Shown in pieces: positions 12,883 through 14,180 of a stretch of 14,180 bases of DNA. The notes beneath the pieces are model-generated. The model was not told where the DNA came from. It did not search any database and was given only the letters and a program-made list of their open reading frames with translations. Made by a program: the position numbers and the translations under genes. This stretch comes from an uncultured Lachnospiraceae bacterium (GTDB taxonomy: Bacteria; Bacillota; Clostridia; Lachnospirales; Lachnospiraceae), in NCBI GenBank assembly GCA_902796375.1, contig CADBOW010000278.1, positions 1 to 14,180 of the forward strand. Direction: 5' to 3'. How positions within the stretch are numbered: the first letter of the stretch is position 1; every line of letters begins with the position of its first letter.

Positions 12883-14180
12883 TTACTCAGCGTCTGCCGG
12901 AGCTTCCTCTGCAGCTGCCTCTTCTGCCGGAGCTTCCTCAGCAACAACCTCTTCTGCCGGCGCTTCCTCAACTGCCTCAGCAATCTCTGTAGGAACCTCA
13001 AGGGTTTCCGGAGCATCCTCTGCGGTCGGAACAGTCTCCTCAGCTGCTTCTTCCGGAGCTGCTTCCTCTTCCGTCTCAACATCCTTCAGGAGTGCCTTGA
13101 TGGAAAGGCTGATCTTCTTCTCAGGCCCCTTGAAATCAACAACCTTTGCTGTGATGGTCTCACCTGTCTTAAGTACATCCGACGGCTTCTCAACATGAAC
13201 ATTTGAGATCTGGGATACATGAAGGAGTGCATCGATACCCGGCTCAAGTACAATAAATGCACCGAAATCGGTCATACGTGCAACCCGCCCTGTAACTACG
13301 GTACCGATCGCATACTTCTCAGCAGCGGTCAGCCACGGATTCTGATCATCAAACTTCAGGGAAAGAGCGATCTTCTCACCATTGATTTCCTTGATGAAGC
13401 ACTTAACCACATCACCAACCTTGAAGATCTTCTTCGGATTCTCAACACGTCCCCATGACATCTCGGAGATATGAAGCAGACCGTCTGCACCACCAAGATC
13501 GATGAATGCACCAAAGTCTGTAACATTCTTAACAGTACCTTCCACTGTCTGTCCAACCTCGATCCGTGCGAACAGTGCCTCAGCAGCTTCCTTCTTCTGT
13601 GCTGTAATCAGCTGCTTGCGGTTACCGATCACTCTTCTCTTATGAGGATTGAACTCTGTCAGGATGAATTCCACTTCCTGACCAACATACTTCTCAAGAT
13701 TCTTCTCAAACGTATCAGATACAAGGCTTGCGGGGATGAATACTCTGCATTCATCAACCGATACACCGAGTCCGCCGGAAAGCGCCTGGGTTACAACACC
13801 CTTTACAACGGTTCCCTCGTTGAACGCCTTCTCCAGCTCATCATAAGCCTTCTCTGCCTTAACCTTCTTTACGGAAAGAACTACCTGTCCTTCACCGTCG
13901 TTGATCTTCAGTACCTTTGCGGTAATGACATCATCAACCTTAACCTCTGTTGTGAGATCTACAGGTGCATTGGAATACTCGCTAGCGGTCACGATACCAT
14001 CAGACTTATAGTTGATGTTAACCGCGATCTCGTCCGGCTTTACACCGATCACCTTTCCCTCAACGATTTGTCCTGTGCGGATGGATACAGGATTCTCATC
14101 CTGTAACATCTGTTCAAAGTTTTCTTCTGACATGCTGTCATGAACCTCCTTAATGATTTTGTTCGGGGTAGATGCCCCAG
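12883..14180 (-). CDS. ribosomal protein S1 fused to the end of IspH (partial, continues off the right edge)
   Basis: The reading frame of S1 stays open to the right edge. Before the usual S1 methionine (14131-14133) it encodes GASTPNKIIKEVHDS, the ending typical of IspH, the iron-sulfur enzyme that makes isopentenyl and dimethylallyl diphosphate. The product is therefore most likely the bifunctional IspH-S1 protein known in Clostridia. The S1 part (416 residues from that methionine) holds four OB-fold S1 domains at about 18-90, 105-173, 192-261 and 276-346, with TDFGAFIDLGGADGLLHIS and TDFGAFIVLEPGIDALLHVS as the clearest. S1 binds messenger RNA on the 30S subunit. An acidic Ala/Glu/Pro tail fills 351-416. 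An AAGGAGG lies 11 bases before the internal ATG, so S1 alone might also be made. The IspH catalytic part lies outside the window. Confidence 0.9.
   Translation of the reverse strand, partial: GASTPNKIIKEVHDSMSEENFEQMLQDENPVSIRTGQIVEGKVIGVKPDEIAVNINYKSDGIVTASEYSNAPVDLTTEVKVDDVITAKVLKINDGEGQVVLSVKKVKAEKAYDELEKAFNEGTVVKGVVTQALSGGLGVSVDECRVFIPASLVSDTFEKNLEKYVGQEVEFILTEFNPHKRRVIGNRKQLITAQKKEAAEALFARIEVGQTVEGTVKNVTDFGAFIDLGGADGLLHISEMSWGRVENPKKIFKVGDVVKCFIKEINGEKIALSLKFDDQNPWLTAAEKYAIGTVVTGRVARMTDFGAFIVLEPGIDALLHVSQISNVHVEKPSDVLKTGETITAKVVDFKGPEKKISLSIKALLKDVETEEEAAPEEAAEETVPTAEDAPETLEVPTEIAEAVEEAPAEEVVAEEAPAEEAAAEEAPADAE
14145..14152 (-). promoter_or_regulatory. Shine-Dalgarno-like sequence inside the IspH-S1 coding region
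   Basis: TAAGGAGG on the minus strand matches the anti-Shine-Dalgarno very well and lies 11 bases before the in-frame ATG at 14133. Within the fusion frame it encodes part of Ile-Lys-Glu-Val. It could start translation of S1 alone, or be only the codons for the conserved IspH end. The spacing is longer than the ideal. Confidence 0.45.

Noticed and set aside
1..14180. Many GATC and GGATCC words across the window, considered as a methylation or repeat signal
   Set aside because: They mostly come from frequent ATC isoleucine and GAT/GAC codons in the genes; without a background count no enrichment can be claimed.
1..14180. CRISPR array, transfer RNA, ribosomal RNA, insertion sequence or prophage
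   Set aside because: No regularly spaced direct repeats, cloverleaf genes, transposase motifs or flanking inverted repeats were seen; the strand is filled by conserved housekeeping genes.

Overview
The window looks like a chromosomal housekeeping segment of a Clostridia member, most likely Lachnospiraceae. This is inferred from four things: the gene content, the lepB-rbgA-lepB and DUF512-der neighbourhoods, strong GGAGG-type ribosome binding sites, and an ispH coding end that runs in frame into ribosomal protein S1. Base composition is near 50% GC. All fifteen substantial genes lie on the minus strand, so the text below follows transcription from the right edge to the left. I saw no rRNA, tRNA, CRISPR array, insertion sequence or phage gene.

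Right part (14180-12314): the window opens inside an IspH-S1 fusion gene, of which the last residues of IspH and the whole four-domain S1 part are present. An intrinsic terminator follows. Next come a clear sigma-A-type promoter, an about 90-nt leader with a hairpin just ahead of the Shine-Dalgarno, and rplS (L19), which is closed by a second terminator.

Middle part (12257-8686): a tight cluster of signal peptidase I (lepB copy 1), the ribosome-assembly GTPase RbgA, a second signal peptidase I with a long charged cytoplasmic extension, RNase HII, and the YraN/UPF0102 nuclease-like protein. A hairpin between the second lepB and rnhB may be a weak terminator.

Left-middle part (8672-4281): a PDZ/radical-SAM-like DUF512 protein, the two-domain GTPase Der, acyl-phosphate glycerol-3-phosphate acyltransferase PlsY and glycerol-3-phosphate dehydrogenase GpsA are chained by three successive 4-base start/stop overlaps. 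PlsY uses the glycerol 3-phosphate that GpsA makes, so the last two genes form the entry to phospholipid synthesis.

Left part (4226-1): the chromosome-segregation proteins ScpA and ScpB, a membrane-anchored YkuE-type metallophosphoesterase, and a membrane-anchored L,D-transpeptidase whose cytoplasmic tail is an unusual acidic repeat. The first codons of a further gene appear at the left edge. No gene-free stretch exceeds 300 bases; the largest, 215 bases, holds the S1 terminator and the rplS promoter and leader. Several start codons were refined from ribosome binding sites: rplS, the L,D-transpeptidase, rnhB (TTG) and plsY (GTG). I found no convincing novel system. The best leads are the fusion with its possible internal start, the rplS leader, the acidic repeat tail, and the DUF512-Der coupling.
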